Assembly (NCBI RefSeq): GCF_025118155.1
Contig: NW_026251413.1
Span: forward strand, 302,625 to 366,624
DNA: 64,000 nucleotides
Direction: 5' to 3'
DNA from: Cokeromyces recurvatus
Lineage: Eukaryota > Mucoromycota > Mucoromycetes > Mucorales > Mucoraceae
Part shown: piece after piece, positions 9,294-18,999 of the stretch
How the letters are laid out: each line of letters opens with the position of its first letter
How positions within the stretch are numbered: the first letter of the stretch is position 1
Made by a program: the position numbers and the translations under genes
Notes under the pieces: generated by a model
What the model was told of the DNA's origin: nothing
Database searches by the model: none
The model's input: the letters and a program-made list of their open reading frames with translations, nothing else

Positions 9294-10109
9294 ATGAACG
9301 TCAACGATCCTCTTACTGAACTATTATCATTGCCAGTCAATTTTACTGTTGAGCCCCTGTTAACTCCAAACAACTCAGTCCCAGTAATGAATAAAAAGAG
9401 ACAACAAGAGGGACCCATCGTCTCACTTAAAAAAACAAGACTTTCATTAGACGATAAAGATCAAAAGACAAAAGAAAGAATACTTCGTAATCGTGCAGCT
9501 GCTCAGGAATCTCGTGATAAAAAGCGTAGATATATTGCTGATCTTGAGAATAACAATAAACGACTTACAGAAGAAAATGAAAGAATGAATAAACATATAA
9601 AGGACTTGGAAGATCAAAATGCAATGTTAACTTCACAACTGGAAGCTTTTAGTCGTCAATTAGCTACCTTACAAACACAAATTAAATTCAATGTCATCAC
9701 CGCCACAACTCCTCCTATCTTGTTTAATGACTTTTGCGATTCAGCACGGATCGCGAAGAAGGAATTAATCAAAGTCGTCTCATAACAAAAGAAACCCCAT
9801 ATTACATATATATTTATATATATTCATATACACACACATATATATATACATACACATATATAGGCACCCAATGGAGATATCATTTTATTCCTTTTCCCTG
9901 CAGCGGAGGTTGTTAAACAAGATAAGAGTGTCGTTGGGCCAAGTAAAGATATGTTATTATTACCTGTCACTACTACGTCTCCCGTATTGTCACCTTCTTT
10001 CTCTTCAGATGAAGATTCTGTGTATTCACCAAATACAATAGTTAATCCGGATTTCCAATTGGATGATTTGTTTGATTGGGAAGGTCATCAAACAGCTACT
10101 CAACAATAA
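9294..10109 (+). CDS. HAC1: HAC1/XBP1-type bZIP transcription factor with Ire1-type intron
   Basis: The master regulator of the unfolded protein response, acting in the nucleus on ER-chaperone genes. Exon 1 (9294-9744) encodes a short N-terminus, then a bZIP: basic region ERILRNRAAAQESRDKKRR (very close to Aspergillus HacA, with the N-x7-R spacing) and a leucine zipper around residues 80-120. Unspliced, the frame stops at 9785 (163 aa). Removing 9745-9900 joins TCA G|CA GCG GAG in frame and gives 219 aa. The new C-terminus includes SPSFSSDEDSVYSP and the acidic/aromatic DFQLDDLFDW, a plausible activation domain. The intron is not GT-AG (it starts CACGG and ends CCCTG), but both ends sit in Ire1-type hairpins. 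A weak GT-AG alternative (donor GTCGTC at 9774, acceptor AG at 9862-9863) is also in frame. The gene is convergent with PHO85. Confidence 0.88.
9732..9758 (+). promoter_or_regulatory. 5' Ire1 splice-site hairpin
   Basis: Ten pairs (9732-9741 with 9749-9758, three of them G-U) close a 7-nt loop CAGCACG at 9742-9748. Ire1 cleaves after the third loop base in the CNG|C context, which here gives CAG|CACG with the cut after 9744. Loop position 6 is C where the consensus has G, one deviation. The cut position gives exactly the phase that the 3' exon needs. Confidence 0.75.
9745..9900 (+). other. Predicted Ire1-excised intron of HAC1-like mRNA (156 nt)
   Basis: The intron begins CACGG and ends CCCTG, so it is not a spliceosomal GT-AG intron. 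It contains the stop that ends the unspliced frame, a long TA/CA-rich stretch (9804-9861) and the anti-leader segment at 9862-9880. Filamentous ascomycete hacA introns are about 20 nt and the animal XBP1 intron is 26 nt; this one is nearer to the long yeast intron (about 250 nt). Confidence 0.7.
9862..9880 (+). promoter_or_regulatory. Intron segment pairing with the 5' leader
   Basis: Reverse complement of 9224-9242 (18 Watson-Crick pairs and one G-U). It sits 20 nt before the 3' cleavage site. Upstream of it the intron's CA/TA repeats are also broadly complementary to the leader's GT/TA repeats, so the duplex may extend in an imperfect way. Confidence 0.75.
9893..9909 (+). promoter_or_regulatory. 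3' Ire1 splice-site hairpin
   Basis: The loop CTGCAGC (9898-9904) is identical to the 3' loop of animal XBP1. It is closed by five pairs (9893-9897 with 9905-9909, two of them G-U). Cleavage CTG|CAGC falls between 9900 and 9901. The stem is weaker than that of the 5' hairpin. Confidence 0.7.
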
Positions 10110-10371
10110 TAGTAGTAATAATAATAATAATTTTTGTTTTGTTTTTGTTTACATATCGCATTCTTCTTCTTTTATATATAAATATATATAAATATGTACA
10201 TGTATATACGTATATATATAGATATTTCCTCCTTATATGCATACATACATACATTTGTATATATACATTTATATATATATTTAATACAACACCTATTATT
10301 CATTCTTTTTATTTATTTTCTTTTTTTTTATTATTATTATTAATAAAGTTTTTTGATCATTTGTTATAATT

Positions 10372-11289
10372 TTAACCTGTAAATGAATATCTGATATCAT
10401 TAAAATAAGGATGATTTAAAGCATCTTTAGCCGTAATTCTCATTTGAGGTTGATATTGAAGCATACGACCTAATAAGTCTAGACCAACAGGATCTATGCT
10501 TGGTAAAAATTGAGATAGATGTTGTGGGGGGTAAATGACTTGCGGAGGTTTATATTCGGGTAACTGAGTAATAGTAGGCCAAGTTTGTTCTGTGGGCGTC
10601 CCCATAAGACGGAAAATCTTTTGTAACTGGTCTTCATTGGTTGTTCCTGAAAATAAAGGTCTACCTGTATACATCTCTGCCATAATACATCCTACAGACC
10701 AGATATCAATCGATGTGGAGTACATACGAGAACCTAAAAGGACGTCAGGTGCACGATACCATAACGTGACGACTTCATTTGAAAACGTATTGACGGGGAT
10801 ACCAAAGGCTCTGGCTAAGCCAAAGTCACCAATCTTGAGTTGATGATGTTTATTAATTAATAAATTTTGTGGTTTCAAATCTCGATGTAAGACACGGTTC
10901 TCATGACAGTAGGCTATACCCCGTAATAGTTGATAGAGGAATGACTTGATAGTATTGACATCTAATGCACCTAAATTAGAACGTAAGGCTGCATCCATAT
11001 ATTTCTTTAAATCTTGGTCCATATATTCAAATACAAGGGTTAACTTGTTTTCTGTATGAATAACATCGAATAGGCGAACAATGTTAGGATGTTTCAATTC
11101 TTTCATGAGTGAGATTTCTCGAATGGCAGTTGATGGAGCACCTTCTTCTGGATCCAAATGTATTTCCTTTAATGCAACAATGTCGCCCGTCACCTTATTT
11201 TTACCTTTGTAAACCGTTGCATAAGTACCTTCACCTAACTTTTCTGAACGTGTATACTTTTGATCAGGAGGAATACTATGTGTTGCCAT
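10372..11289 (-). CDS. PHO85: Cyclin-dependent kinase Pho85 (CDK5-like)
   Basis: A single-exon, 305-aa kinase. Visible: glycine loop [11 protein letters not shown], catalytic Lys in IVALKEIHL, a [16 protein letters not shown] helix, [17 protein letters not shown], and the activation segment [20 protein letters not shown] followed by [13 protein letters not shown]. The [19 protein letters not shown] activation segment and the short length place it with yeast Pho85 and animal CDK5 rather than Cdc28. Pho85 partners with several cyclins and controls phosphate, glycogen and cell-cycle responses. The ATG at 11289 follows an A-rich leader. Its 3' end faces the HAC1-like gene 263 bp away. It is one of few intronless genes in this intron-rich window. 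Confidence 0.95.
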   Translation of the reverse strand: MATHSIPPDQKYTRSEKLGEGTYATVYKGKNKVTGDIVALKEIHLDPEEGAPSTAIREISLMKELKHPNIVRLFDVIHTENKLTLVFEYMDQDLKKYMDAALRSNLGALDVNTIKSFLYQLLRGIAYCHENRVLHRDLKPQNLLINKHHQLKIGDFGLARAFGIPVNTFSNEVVTLWYRAPDVLLGSRMYSTSIDIWSVGCIMAEMYTGRPLFSGTTNEDQLQKIFRLMGTPTEQTWPTITQLPEYKPPQVIYPPQHLSQFLPSIDPVGLDLLGRMLQYQPQMRITAKDALNHPYFNDIRYSFTG

Positions 11290-12567
11290 GGTAAAGATAA
11301 CTCACTTATTCCTATTTATTTATTTATTGAGAAAACAAAACAAGTAAAAAAAAAAAAAAATAAAGAAAAAAACAAAAGAAAAAGAAAATAAAAAGCAAAA
11401 AAAAAAAAAAAAAAAAAAAAAAACTGTTTAATTTTACTTAGTTTAAAATCATATTCTGAAATTAAATTTCATCGTAAACTAACAACAAAGCTGCTTCATT
11501 AACTCAAACTGTTCAAGGAGCATAATAAGTAAATAATAAACACCTTTTTTTTGATATGATTTGAGAATAATAACAAAAGCTCTTCAAAATGACGAAAGGA
11601 GTTCTATTATGTCATTACAAGATAGCACACAAAAGGGCTTATAGTAATAGCTCTGTCCTTTGTAGGACGTGATGTACTCTTCTGTTCAACTTAATAATAG
11701 GTCTTTTCTTTATTTATTGAATTTGATTGTGCTCATCATGTTTCGAATTCAACTATTAATTTTAACATTATCCAGTTGATGTTATCTTTAGTCATCTCTC
11801 TTTATACTCTTTAAAAAAAAAAAGAAACCAATCAACGCATCAGAAGAAATAGTGACAAATCGCCAATGAAAATAACGCTGCAGATAATACACTACTTGGC
11901 AGTTATTGGTAAACATAATCATAAGGATTGCTGGTTACGTGTTTATCTTTCAAGATAGGAGACCAATATACTATTGAAAAAGAAATGGTACCACCTTCTT
12001 AACCGATTTTAGTGATACACACCAAAAAAAAATAAACTTAATTGTTCTTTCAAAGATTGACATAAACCAATTATTATCTTTGAATTCTCATCCATTTACA
12101 GCAACCCTCCCCCTCCCCCATTGGACCACGCTCTGGCGTATTCTGACAAATAAAAAACTTTTCAGTGATTGCACATACTAATAAAATATGATTCATTGCT
12201 TTATTTAAATAGACAAGACTACTCATTAGCATCTCTGGTCTACCTTTTACATGATAACTAATAGCTTACAACACATATATCCCACAATCTATATTTACAA
12301 GAAAGTATATCAACTCGAACTGTTCTATTATAGAGTTGATATAACTTGTAATAGCAATCTCTATTATGCATGATTCAGCTAAGTTTTGACTTCCGTCGCT
12401 AGGCAACATTATCTTGTATAAAGCTTTAAGGTATTGGATTTAAACTGGCTCCCCAATTGAGCAAGAGATTAGTGGAGGTAGGCTTTTTTTTTTTATTGTT
12501 GACCATTTGACATGTAATGTACCAATATTGTTACTGGAAGATTTGCTTGGATATAATTTCGGGGAGA

Positions 12568-12610
<43 letters not shown>

Positions 12611-13665
12611 TATATATATATATATATATAAATATATATATATCTTAAAGTAATTTGGCCCTAAAAAATAATTTATCGAATAATATATCCCCTACAAACT
12701 GTCATCATAGTTTTAGACTTCAGCACAGTTGTGTTGTATTCATTATTGACACACTTGTCGAAGGAAAGCTTGATTACTTTTAATAAACTTTGGTTTCTGT
12801 GTCATTACTGACTGGTATTTTGTAATTATGCTGAACTAGAGGATTTTCTTGTTGATGGCTTTATGTCTGTATCTGTTATATTGTACTGAAGTGTCTAAAC
12901 TTACTTTCTGTTCCTCTCTTTTAATACTTTCAGTCTAATTCTTTCATTTTTCGATTTGTGCCTATAATTCTAGTTAATGAAAGAAGAATAAGAAATAGAA
13001 TGAACTGAAAAAAAAAAGGCTTTTCTGCACTTTTGTCTACTGAATCTAGGGTTCATATTACAATGAGCACTTTGGATATTTTTTCTTGAGGGGGGGGAGG
13101 AGGAGGAGGAGGGAGTATAATGGCTACTAATTGACATACAATCAACACATTGTACCTCTAATGTTTTCATATAAATATCCATTCAACTAATCTATTTTCG
13201 TATAATTTATATGCAAAAAAAAAGGGAACAATTTTAACGTCATTTCACGTTTCAGACAAGCGCTGTCACCCATCGCATCCCACTAAGCTAAAAGTACGGT
13301 AATTTTATCACTGTCCTTCTTTGCAGACTTAGCATATCACTGTATTAAACATAGTTAGAATATTGTTATCACAACAGGTGAAATGATGATGTCTATATCT
13401 AAATTTCCTTTTTTTTTATATTTCATCCAAAAAAGGCAAGCCATAGTATCTGGATTTTGATTTTGATTTAATTCAAAGTAGGATATTAAAAAAGCACTGG
13501 TATTGTAATTTTTTTTTTATTATTATTATTTTGTCTGACTTGCCAAATGGAGGAGAATGTTTATCATAAAATATGTAATGTGTTAAAAAAAAATAAAATA
13601 GAATTATAATAATTAAAAAAAAAAGTTTCTTTTCTTTACTTTTTTTTTTTTCAAAAAAAAAAAAA
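11290..13665. other. Long intergenic region, no gene recognised
   Basis: 2.4 kb between the divergent PHO85 and DMPK-like kinase genes. It holds A/T runs (A-rich at about 11397-11423; a 38-nt T run 12570-12607 followed by TA repeats) and a G-rich patch near 13090-13113. The frame at 12970-13182 (minus) lacks any family resemblance. A stretch at 12360-12480 is less AT-biased than its surroundings, but no tRNA or snRNA motif was seen. Confidence 0.5.
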
Positions 13666-16600
13666 ATGTCTAAATATAATAGTTTATCTGTTCGTCTATC
13701 AAAGGAGCAAAGAGTCTATAAACAACTAATAAATAGAGAAGCATTAATCGATGCATTATTATCCTTGTACAATAACGCTACCAATTGTCAAAGAAATAAG
13801 AAAAACGATGGCGAGAATATCAATAAATTTATTCAATTATGTAATAGAATTTTTACATGTTAAAGAAAACAAACCCAAAGTAACGCTTCTCTCTCTCTTT
13901 CTCTTTCTCTTTTTTTTCTTTTTCTTTTTCTTTTTTCTTTTTCTCTTAGATAAATCTGTTTATTATGAATTAAATAAATCCCGGTTATCTTTAAAAGATT
14001 TTGAAATATTACACAAAGATTTATATGCAGAAGGTGCATTTGGGAAAGTGATGATAGTAAAGAACAAAAGAGACAGTTGTATTTATGCCATGAAGACGTC
14101 CAGTAAAGCAAAATTAATTAATCAGATGGATCGTTCATCACCTATGGAGGAGCGACTTATATTATCAAACCAAAATGAGGAATGGCTACCTAAATTATAT
14201 GCTGCCTTTCAGGACAAGAAGAATTTATATTTAATTATGGAATATGCTCCTGGTGGTGACCTTCAAGGTCTCATCGAAAGACGTTCCTATAAGCCATTCT
14301 CAGAGGAAGAAGCCCAGTTTTATTGTGCTGAATTAATTCTTGCAATAGAAAGGGTGCATCAGTTGGGATATATGCATCGTGATATAAAGCCTGGAAATAT
14401 TTTGATTGATAAGAATGGTCATATCAAATTGGGTGATCTTGGTTCTTGTATCTCGATTGACACAAAAGTAAACTACACTATATACATATATTTTGTTTGT
14501 TTATTTATTTATATTTATCTATTTTGCTTTTAATAGGACTATCTTTTAATGGTAGGAACAATGCCATATATTTCACCAGAGATGTGTAATTCAGAAGGAA
14601 TAAATCCTTCAAAAGGACCTGCGTATGGACCTGAGGTCGATTGGTGGTCTGTAGGTATCGTACTTTATGAACTTTTATACGGTGAACGTCCATTTACGGG
14701 CTCTGATATACAAATTCAAATGAATCTTTTGAATCCAAAGGTAATATAAGCTCAACGAAATATGTATATACTCTAAAATGAATAACCAAAATTTAAATGC
14801 TTCCACTTTCTCTCTCTTAGATATCCGTTCAATTCAATTCAGATATCAAAGTGTCAGATCAAGCTAAAGATTTACTATCAAAGTAAAAAAAAAAAAAAAA
14901 AAAAAAATCTAAATGCTTAATTTACTAACATTCATATACATATATAATATGTATTATAATAAAAGACTATTAACAAAAGAGAAAAGTAAAAGATTAGGCT
15001 ATAATGGTAACGCCACTGAAATTAAATCACATCCCTTTTTTAAGGGCATCCAGTGGGACACAGTACATAAATCAATGACTCCACCATTTATCCCATTTAT
15101 TAAATCGCCCGATGATATTACATTCTTTTCTACTACACATAACGAGCACGAAAATGAGGACAATCAAATCGATGATAATGATAATGATAATGATGATAAT
15201 GCTAATGACGACGACGATGACAACGACGACGATGATGATGATACCCTTTATAATGAATATCCATTTATCGGTTATAGTTATATAAGTGAGGATGTTCCAA
15301 AGATAAATACAACAGGATTGAGGGCAAGTAGTAGTAATAAGGAATTTATTGCTCAACTTCGACAAAAGTTAAATAGCAGTCCAGAACCAAGGCATTGGGG
15401 GGAGGATGAAAAGATAAAACTTAAAGCAGCACATGAAGAAGAGATTATGAAAATGAAAACTGAACACTCTATAGAATTGAAACGACTTCAAACTCTGTTA
15501 AATGAACAAACAACTAAACAGTCTATTGATGAGATTGAAAGGCAATTAGAGGAGGCCAGACTTAAGAACATGCATCTTGAATCTTCTATTCATGTACTGG
15601 AAAAGGAAAAGGAAGAATTAATAAAGGCACAGCAATCAAGGCATAACTCTAAAGATGATGACATGATGAATGCACTTCAAAAGGAAAATACTAATTTGGA
15701 ATCCTCTCTAAATGACATACAAACTTTGAATCAGCGTTTGGAATCTGAAAATGCGCAATTAAAGGCACAGTTAGCGAAATCAACTGAACTAGAGGCCTCC
15801 TTAGGCGAGTTGAAGTTGGAAAATGAAAAGTTAAATCAAACAACCAAGTCTATCAAGGACCTTGAGGAAATAAACATCCATCAGCAAAAGAAGTTAGCCC
15901 AGTTGGAAGAGGAGATCCAGCTTATGACGTCACAGATGAAAGAGGATCAGGATCGTATCTTGAGCTTACAAAAGGAAAATGACAACAACAGGCTTGAATA
16001 CAGTAACCAACTCTCAGAGCTACAAGGGACTATTCAGGCACTTGAAAATAAATTAGATGAAGAAACCAAGCATTCACAAGAGATAAAGTCACATTATGAA
16101 CAAACGCTAAAGGACCAAGCAAACGACTATGACCAATTTATGAAACAAATAAAGACAGAATGTCTCGATCTCAGACACAAATTAGACGAGCTTCAAAATG
16201 ATGATGATAATAATAATAGAAAGGTATCATCAGTACCTACTTTAAACAAGGGGAAGACAGATACATCAGAAGAGAAATCAATACTATCCGTTATGTGGCA
16301 ACGTGATCGTGACTCATTAAAGCTTACTCAACAAGCGTTAGAAGAATCCGAAAATAATCTGGCTTTAGCAAGAAAGCAGATACTACAACTAAAGAAAGAA
16401 ATGAAACACTTTCAGAAATCTTCATTTTTGCAGCAAAAGAAGGTGTATCCATATAATAATGAAGATACTGTACAAATCAAAAAAGATATACCTTTATTAC
16501 CAAAGACAAAAAAGCCTATGCCACCCATTCCACAAAAATCTAATAATGATAGTGGATTAAGTGAAATTGTAAGGAGGTATAATAATAAATACCAGTTTTA

Positions 16601-16965
16601 ATCATTTTATAGTGTACTTAACTCTTTTTTTTTTTTTTCTCTTTACAAGCCCTATAGTAGAAATTTTAAATGATAACAAAGCTAATAATCTAATACTGGA
16701 TCGTATTCAATGGGGGAAAAGTTTTATTCAAAGCACAGAAAAGATGATTGATTCTCGAACAAAACTAGGTCAAACAAAAGAAGAGATTGATAAAGAGCTA
16801 AGACTTTCATTAGATCAAGCCCATACAGCCGTATCTTTTATGGAAAGTCAAATAAAAAATAAGGTAGTATCTATGTACACATGTACATGTGTTTTATTAT
16901 ATAGATTACGTAACTAACATTTATATATATATTCTTAGACATTTGCACCTTCTGATTTTTTTTAA
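13666..16965 (+). CDS. DMPK/MRCK/ROCK-family AGC kinase with coiled coil
   Basis: Seven exons (13666-13840, 13950-14467, 14537-14740, 14821-14882, 14966-16576, 16650-16863, 16939-16965) give 936 aa with all phases consistent. The N-terminal helix (REALIDALLSLYNNA) followed by NKFIQLYKSVYYEL, then DFEILHKDL, matches the extended N-terminus of MRCK/ROCK/citron kinases. The kinase domain has YAMKTSSK, MHRDIKPGNILID, PYISPEM, GPEVDWWSVGIVLYELLYGE and an AGC C-lobe extension (HPFFKGIQWD). Then come an Asp/Asn tract (about 15170-15240) and roughly 400 residues of coiled coil with heptads. Family members act downstream of Rho/Cdc42 on actomyosin. Odd points: the DFG motif reads DLG, and the glycine loop begins AEGAFG without the first Gly. 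No C1, PH or CNH domain follows. Confidence 0.85.
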
Positions 16966-17214
16966 TTGCAAATAAAAAAAAAAAAAAAAAGCTTTCGACA
17001 TTATAATATCATCAATAGGAATGCGAAGCTTTTTTTTTTTTTTCCTGTATATATTTTTAATAAAAAAAAAAGCAGTATAATATACACTGTTTTGTTGTAT
17101 TTGTAAATAAAATAAAATGTATCTAACAATATTAAACAATAATAGCATGATGCTTAATTAAATGTTGAAATATATATCTTACAAATGTAATAATAATAAT
17201 AATAATAAATAATT

Positions 17215-17973
17215 TTAACGATGAATTGATCTGAATCTATCAGAAAGTGAACTCCAGAAGGATTCTCTTCTAGGATGTCCATATTCATCATATTCATCCA
17301 TTTGCTGTTGTGGTGCTAAATAGACACCAGGTTGCTGTGCAGCAGCATATGTGCCATATCCTGAACCAGCAGGATTCATGATGTGTGGGTCAGAAGAGGG
17401 ATGATATCCAGATCCAGTAGCAGCAGCAAACTGATTATTCCATTCCATACCTTGTTGATATGGATCTGCATAGAAATCCTCGTTATCTAATTCACTTTGT
17501 CGTTGTTTAAGAAGGATGCCTTTTTTATATCGTTTGCGAGCAAAGAAAATACCACCGACTAAGATGGCAAAGCCTGCTGTTGCACCTACTACTGCACCAG
17601 CAATCGTTCCACCTGATGTATGTCTTGATATGGTTTCAAAGTTTGATTTATCTGCTATCAAAGAAGGTACAAGAGTCCTATCATACACACAAGTTATATC
17701 TTCTAAGCCATGCCATAATATATCAAATATATATATATATATATATATATACTTACGTTGTAGGAACAACAGTAGTAACTGTTACAGTTATACCATTAAG
17801 AACAACTTCAGTTAAAGTAGGAACTTCAGTTGTAGCAGTTACCATTACAATTTTGGATCCTGTTGGTGCTAATAATGGAGAAGTGTGCGCCATTTGATTA
17901 CGAGAAGTTGAGAGAGTGGGCAACTGCATATATATATATATAAATATTAGCATTGATAATTAATGATTTTTGC

Positions 17974-18012
<39 letters not shown>

Positions 18013-18949
18013 ACATTTAACTTACAATTGAATTAGATGAACTAGTAGTACTGTAAGTCATAGACGTTAAACTCAAAGTACGTGTGATAGATTCAGGAAG
18101 CAAACTAGTAGTACTTGATACTACCATCGTACTTCTAGTAGGTGACACATCACTTGTTGTTGTAAGGCTTGAAGGATCTGATGAAATAGCTGAACTGGAC
18201 GTAGTTATTGTTGACGAATGGGTAGATGACTCTATAGTAGCTGTCGATGTTACTTCTATAGAAGACGATATGCTTAATGATGTTGTAGTTGGAAATACAG
18301 TAGAAGAAGGTATCATACTAGATTCACTCGTAGTAGATTCGACAGAGTTACTTGAAGATGTTATTGTCATAGAGGACGCTGAAGAAGGAGTTGAGGTACT
18401 ATCGGATAATGTTGTAGATGACACTACAGTAGCTGATTCAGACGCTGAAGAAGGAGTTGAGGTACTATCGGATAATGTAGTAGATGATACTATAGTAGCT
18501 GATTCAGACGCTGTTGCTGTAGCTGTAGCTGTGGTCCTAATTGGCTGTGATATGACAGAGTTAGATTCAGTAGTAGTACTTGTAAATGGTATATTTGAAC
18601 TAGTAATTTCAACAGATGTCGGTACTGTCGATATGGTTGACGTAATAGTATCTAAGGAAGAAACTGTCTGTGTTATATCAGTCGTTGCTGAAGATCCGGT
18701 AGTAGTTATAGCTTTATCAGATGTACTAGTCGAAACTGCTATTGAAGGAGTACTTGATGTTATATCAGTTGTAGAGCTTGTTAAAGGATTAGTCACACTG
18801 TCACTTGTTGTTATAGTGCTGACAGTAGTTGACTGAGTAGCAGACGTAATTGGATCATTGGTGGTTGTTGTCTCCGCAACTGATGTACTAATTGAAGTCT
18901 AATATGTATAAAAAGTAAGTACATTATTGGATAATCAAATAGATTTGAA

Positions 18950-18999
<50 letters not shown>

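Noticed and set aside
9774..9863. Alternative GT-AG intron (donor GTCGTC, acceptor ATATAG) joining the bZIP in frame to its C-terminus
   Set aside because: It is in frame, but the donor is far from the GTAAGT/GTATGT forms used elsewhere in the window, and the model ignores both Ire1-type hairpins and the leader complementarity. Kept as the competing hypothesis, not as the main model.
18084..18836. 250-aa frame on plus opposite the mucin-like gene
   Set aside because: Antisense reading of Ser/Thr-rich repeats giving Val/Asp-rich protein without features.
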